DNA from: Echinometra lucunter | Taxonomy: Eukaryota; Echinodermata; Echinoidea; Camarodonta; Echinometridae | Reading direction: 5' to 3' | Length of the DNA stretch: 64,000 nt | Assembly: GCA_029962745.1 (NCBI GenBank) | Contig: CM057161.1 | Span: 5,817,815 to 5,881,814, forward strand | Shown here: positions 58,399 to 64,000 of the stretch, one piece after another | How positions within the stretch are numbered: the stretch's first letter is position 1 | Layout: the number at the start of each line of letters is the position of its first letter | The notes under the pieces: model-generated | Databases searched by the model: none | What the model was told of the DNA's origin: nothing | The model's input: only the letters and a program-made list of their open reading frames with translations | Made by a program: the position numbers and the translations under genes

Positions 58399-59921
58399 GG
58401 CCCGTATTCACAAAGGTGTACTAAGTTAAACATGTTAAACCGTGGTTTAAATCAGTGGTCTAATTATGGGTAGCCAAATGTAACACAAATCTCTAACAGT
58501 TTTATCAGCATTTTTGGTACTCACACTATTGAAAACTGCCTAGGAATGATAAGTACAGTAATTTTCTTGACCACTGAAGCATGAGACCAGAAGTCTAGTA
58601 AACATAAGGAACATAACAGCATAGACAAATTTGTTACATTTGGCTACCCATCGTTAAGCCACAGATTTAAACTAAGGTTTAAGTTACTACATCTTTAAAA
58701 AAAAATATTTGTATGCTTTATTGAATCATAAAACCAACAATAAGAAAAATTACAATATTTACAAATAATTACAACAGATCAGGATATTGTAACAAACAAA
58801 ACAAGATAGAAAAACCGAGTATAAAAAAAGAGGGGAGAAAAACTGTGGACAATACAATACTGTACAGTTGCTTAATACATGTAGGGGAATTCCCCAAAAG
58901 ACTCCATAATTATCTTAAGGCTGTGCCATAGAGTCCTATACAAAATTAAAAAAAAACCCCAGATCTTTATGAGCATAAATAAACCAAACTAATAACATGT
59001 ACTATACATGCAAAAGAATTTCTATCATGCAACCACATTATAGACCCATATATACATTTCCAAAGATAAGGATTACACCTCAAATTTCCATTTTTTGAAG
59101 TGGATGGAAAGTTTGTTTCTTTTCTTGGCCAAATGATATTCCAATTCTTTCTGTTTCTTGACAAACAATTTAAATGCTTCTATGTTTGGTAAGAAATCTT
59201 TGAATTTACATATGTATATGAAATATTTCACCAATAAAAATAGATAGGATAAGAATTTATCATTGGGGACTCCAAAAAGCTTGTCAAAGTTGGTCATGGT
59301 AAAATTATAATCATGTTTATGTAATATTACGGTATGCAAATGTTGCCAAATAGGGAAAACTACTTCACAATCACAAAAAATGTGAAGAATAGTTTCTTCA
59401 AATTTACTACAGAAATCACAATTAGGTGAATCCCTCCTTTTAATCTTAAAAAGAAAGTCAGTAAAAGCAATACATCTATGAAAAACTTTAAAATAAAAAG
59501 AACGAATTTTTGTGTCTATAGAGCATGTAAAATTACAAATATGTAACTTTTCCCAATGAATACTGGGAGGAAGGGTTAACTTAGCGTCCCAGAAATCATA
59601 ATGCTTAATAGGAGACTGTTTGACACAGAGAGTATTGTAAGCATAACTGGGTAACTTTTTGATGGCTAATAATTTTACAATTAACATACCATGAATATCA
59701 ACATTTTCAGAACTAGGATCCAGCCACTCTTCAGGAATACACTTAACTAAGAAATTAAATTTTATTCGATCGGTTCGAGGTATATTGAAATCCAAGACCA
59801 ATTCTTCAAATAACTTATGACCAGGAAATGGTGGATTAAGGAAATCAGAAATTGTACCAATATTATTGTTACTCCAGATGCCATAATAAAAAAAGTTACT
59901 ACATCTTTGTGAATAGGGGCC
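58399..59921. mobile_element. Same MITE with LINE insertion, copy 2
   Basis: Identical arrangement to 45217-46744 with minor indels. Confidence 0.8.
58697..59892 (-). pseudogene. Same LINE fragment, copy 2, longest open version
   Basis: Flanked by the same 16-bp duplication (58681-58696, 59893-59908). One frame runs 59073-59963 for 296 residues, but its first ~22 residues come from the MITE end and flank, so only about 270 residues are LINE. It begins near FFYYGIWSNNNIG, carries the CCHC knuckle and ends KKWKFEV-stop. Being open in one copy and broken in the other, it is a decaying retroposon, not a host gene. Confidence 0.85.
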
Positions 59922-62900
59922 CGTATCAGATTTCTTATTCTGCCTCCCCCTTCTGCCATTCACCTTCCTTCCAGTACTGTTTGTAGTGTATTGTTTTCCC
60001 TTAAGATGTGCCCCTTCCCGTTTTTCTTCCGTCTTCTGATCGTTTCATTCCATTTATCTGTTTATTAAGGTTCCTTTCTTTGATTCCTTTCATTCTTCTC
60101 TATACTCAAATTTCTAGACTGTAAACACCCTTTCTTCCCTGTCTTTCTTGTTTTAATCCAGAGCCGTCCAGTGCTACACTCAAATCAAAACATTTAAATG
60201 GTATCTTCCTAAGTTTTTGAATTTACTTTTTCGCCGTCGTCAATACCCTGCTCTGTTTTTAAAATGCCTTTTTTGGCTAGTGCTACCTTAGTTTTAATCT
60301 CTCTGACATTCTATGCATCACAAAAGAAAAATAACTTAGTATGGATTTCAATAACTGAGAAAAGAAATTGCGTACAACTTTCTATTTCTTCCAAGTTGTA
60401 TAAAAAGCTTCCGAGCAGCGTATGCGTAATTTGCAACGTAATCTCATCAACAGCATATTATTTTCAACCATGCCTACAGATATCTCTGCGAGGGCTTGCG
60501 AGTGGAGGGGTTAAACATTGACAAATTACGTGCATCTCTTGTATGTCTCCAGGCGAATGTTTTTCCAAACCAGATGTGATATTGGTGTATATGTATTATA
60601 TGTCTGAAAACAACCAGCGGCAGAACTTCGTCGTCATTTTCTTTATGAATAACTGGGTAATCTCCCGTGCCCAGGAGGACGTGAACATAATCAATGTGGC
60701 CCCCGAGCTGCTTCTCGTGCTGTGCATGTATAGCACTACACCAGGTTCTCATTCTTCTCTGCACCAAATTGCTGTTGATGCCTGTGCACAGGAGCATGGA
60801 TCTGCAATGACCAAGTAATCGGCGAAATGTTCTTTCCTACAGTTTCCTACGCGAGAAATGTCTTATCCAACATGTTCTTTGTCTCATTCTAAGAGGGTGG
60901 ACGAGAAATTGGGAGAGAAATATTCACAATCATTATTACATAATGATTATAGAAGGAACATTCGAACGTAATTATCTTATCTATCACTCTTAGCAAGTCT
61001 TTTCCATAGAATAAAACTAAGATCAATAGTCTTTTCCTCGACCGGAAAGTGGAATATGATTTTTTTTTAAAGATTTTAACTTTTCCTTTTATATAGGAAA
61101 GACATTATCAACAATGTGACATATAGATGTCAGACTACCTATCAAATTAGCCATTTTGGTTTAATTTGTACGCCGAGTTTTATGCGAATCTAATGCGTAA
61201 AAGGTACAACCACGTACCCCCTCGCCAGAAAAGAAAAACACCTCTTCGTGTATGAGATATATAAAAACGTGGATAGTTTTTAAAAAAATAGGACAGGAGG
61301 ATAAGGAGTGGCAATCAAGTCGAAAATCCGGCTAAATCAACCTAACTACAAGGACTGTTTTTCAATTCCTTGGAATTTTGATATGAGCTCATTGGCTTAA
61401 TTGGCGAAACAATTTAATTAGGGGGATACAGTGAACTCATCCCTGCTGTAAGGTGTTGTCTTAGATGTCACCAGAATTGCTTGAAGACATCCTGGTGACC
61501 CCGATTGAGAGGAAACCCAGTGGTTGCCCCGAAAAGGAAAGGATATCAAGATCAAGTTCAACCGTCAAACATTCGTCCCAAATGAATGCTTTGGGTGTAT
61601 ACAGACGCAGGAATTGGCTGCCGAGCGAGTCCGGGATTAGGTTCGAGCACCAGTGGAACGAAATCGAGAGAAATGTCCTCAAGACATTTTTCCTAAAAGA
61701 CGAACATCGACTTTTGTTTTTGAGAGGCATTATTCGGCTGCGACAAAACAACTGTTTGAAAAGCAATGCACTGCTTTCGAAGAATTATTTGTATACTGAT
61801 TCCATTTTGGACGTTCTTAATGGGTTGTATTATTAGACAAACAGACGCAAAATGTAATTTTATGAATTTGTCCCATCCCAGAGATATCAATGATATCATG
61901 CTGCCTACGGCTAAAGTACATAAATGAAGCTATATATGAGGCAGTCTCACGTGACATTAGATTCTCGTTGCAATAAAATGCTTATATTCGATTAGAAGGT
62001 GTTCATTTATTCCATTATAATAAGACAGAGACTGCAAATTCATTTCAGAAACAACTTCATTAACAACTGCAAAAAGTCTTTCTTGTAATGTACAGGAAAA
62101 CTTCAGATGTGATGTATTGTCACCACAAAAAAAAAGAGATCATACTAAATGGCAAAAACATCGTTTTTGAAATTCTGATTTATGGTTCTCTCCGATTATA
62201 CATGCTGAAAGGCAGGCAGCATAACGATGGAATCAGCTGTCAATAAACTAAAGGCCTAGTATCGTAGATTAGAATAGGCAGAGTTTTATTTGTAATTTTC
62301 CTTTTATTTGATGTAAATTATTATTTTTTTTCTTATAAAAAATATTACCACATGAAGAATTGAAGAACATTATCCCAAGGCAATAATCATTCTCACGTTC
62401 GACAAACAATAAGAAAAAGACGCGGCGAGTACAATTAGTGTAGCACAGGACTGAACGAATGACGTAGGCAAAGTCAAGAAAATCCTAGTGCCTTAATCCA
62501 ATAATTGACAAAGGATAATGTTATGCCCCTTAATATATTTTTTCTTCTGGCTCCAGGCTCCACTGACTTTGCTGGGAATGAATTTTCCATTTCATTTCCA
62601 TTTGTAGTGTATTCTGAATCAATCGACTTTGGCGGAAAGAACGGCAGTCTTCCCGAAAACTGTCTATGGTGGCGCCTTCATTTTTGGAAAAAGGAAGACG
62701 GTTTTCATTCAGTCCTCCAAGATGTCGGCACATGAAACATTTTTTCACTGTATTTATCACCTATGTGTCTAGTCATGAATATTTCGGCCTACCTTAAAGA
62801 AGAATGTAAAACGCAGTAAAGAAATATTTGGTAACTTTTCAATACTGTTAGGGGAAGAAAAAGACCCACCAAAATGTAATAAGGGTTATCTTTAAATACA

Positions 62901-64000
62901 GGATTTTTTCGGGGGGGGGGGGAGCGGGGGCGCAAAATATTAAACGATATAAGCTATATATGGAATAATTTTTTCCGTTTAGCCAATTTTTAGGTCTACA
63001 GATTCAAACTATTTTTCTTAAGTTAATTTAAAAGTCATAATTTGTTCAAAATGTTTTATAGTATTGCGCAACCTCAGTTACGTTACAATATAAATAATTT
63101 TCATGCCTTACGCTTTCATTCTTTAATGGCTAGAAATAATTGTAAGATTAACAACTAAATGATAAAAACCTTAGAAATAACTATTTTTATAAATGTATAT
63201 AAAAATTTTTTTTTTGGAGGTACGGGTTGAATCTATGGAGCTTTGGGCATTAATAATAGCATTATTGAAATCACCTCTACCCCACTGAGTTAACCAGATT
63301 TCCCCGAGGCACTGTATGCTGGTATATTAACCTACATTTGATTATGTTCGAACCTCGCTGATGTTTTTGATAATGGTTAGTTTTGGTGAAATGAAGTTGT
63401 TATTTGGCAAGAATATCAACCATGACGCACATTAGCGAAATTGGAATCGGCAGATGAACAGAAGTTCGGAGGTAGAGTGATTATGTATAATTATTACGGT
63501 AAAGGTAAAGGATGAAGAAACTAAAATTGAAACGACCGACAGAGAGATGTTCCTTTCATGTTTACGTCGTGATGGTACATAAAGACACTGCTTTAGGGCT
63601 GTAGAGAAAGAAAAAGCTGAGCTGCAAAAAGGAGTCAAAAGGAAAAGAAAAAAGAAAGGAAATGTAATAGGTAATAACCAATTTTGATCCAGGCCTTTCA
63701 TTTGAAGCCGAAAAAGAAGAAAATTTTTAAAAAAGTGGTATTCAGTTTGATCCAGGCCTTTCATTTCAAGAAGATGTGTTTTTCTCTGTGCATTTAGAAT
63801 ACTTAAGATGTATTTGTCTGACTGACTAACTTGTCAGGAGAACAAGGATCTTCATTTGATGAAGATCCCATTCTCTCCATTAGACCAGATTGTCTTCGAC
63901 ATGTTCGAAGAAAATCTAGGCTCTTCTGCTGTTGCATTTACAGGGTACTGACATGCTGTCGTGCTTTCGCACCCTTATTCATTCTCCATGACTCCCTTCG

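Larger units (their letters stand above)
51501..64000. repeat. Second copy of the 12.6-kb duplication
   Basis: It starts at the gap edge inside the right arm of the palindromic MITE and runs to the window end, where it still matches copy 1 at 50852. Copy 1 has only 148 more bases before its contig ends. Confidence 0.95.

Noticed and set aside
59073..59963. 296-residue minus ORF as a host gene
   Set aside because: It is the C-terminus of an L1/Tx1-type LINE fused by chance to the MITE end, lies between target duplications, and its counterpart at 45787-46785 is frameshifted.
38268..64000. Genuine recent tandem segmental duplication
   Set aside because: Not excluded, but overlap of a contig end with a contig start across a fixed-size gap, with indels clustering near the ends, is better explained by unmerged haplotypes.

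Overview
This window looks like eukaryotic, repeat-dominated intergenic DNA from a marine invertebrate, most likely a deuterostome such as an echinoderm. That guess rests on AT-rich intronless sequence, many short inverted-repeat transposons (MITEs) with ends of the 'TTTCATAAAGC' kind, tRNA-derived SINEs, several non-LTR retrotransposon (LINE) clades, and abundant microsatellites. No species is proven. I see no operon structure, no functional RNA gene and no host gene I can name. The recognisable coding sequence is transposon-derived, and most other open frames lie in low-complexity tracts or inside repeats.

Layout. 0.2-1.3 kb: decayed Tc1-like transposase (minus) split by a MITE. 1.6-2.8 kb: polypyrimidine DNA. 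3.4-5.5 kb: a diverged tandem duplication and a MITE family with an expanded 83-bp minisatellite. 6.1-7.5 kb: three spaced copies of a ~55-bp motif and a MITE. 8.4-9.6 kb: purine and ACT-rich simple repeats. 11.3 kb: tRNA-Val-like SINE. About 12.0-16.2 kb: a nearly complete CR1/Jockey-group LINE carrying two 1-base frameshifts and a TTAA-flanked DNA element in its 3' UTR. 16.35-20.4 kb: a 4-kb palindromic foldback element whose arms are ~385-bp tandem repeats rich in AGGTCA half-sites. 20.5-22.0 kb: a 1.5-kb inverted-repeat element. 22.2-23.4 kb: a LINE remnant. 25.7 kb: a second tRNA-derived SINE (minus). 26.7 kb: a small foldback element built on a 21-bp palindromic repeat. 28-36 kb: mostly unassigned sequence. 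36.9-38.3 kb: three nested insertions (MITE, then LINE, then a 21-bp-repeat foldback element).

The largest-scale feature is that 38268-50852 is repeated almost exactly at 51501-64000, the two being separated by exactly 500 N (51001-51500). Contig 1 therefore ends with the same 12.6 kb with which contig 2 begins, and small indels concentrate near both contig ends. The simplest reading is an unmerged allelic overlap (false duplication) in the assembly rather than a biological tandem duplication. Read as two alleles, the copies give a natural comparison: they show polymorphic indels inside transposons and break several long ORFs, which argues those ORFs are not genes.

The most unusual biology here is structural: two kinds of foldback DNA element made from internally repeated palindromic modules, and a readable order of nested transposition events.
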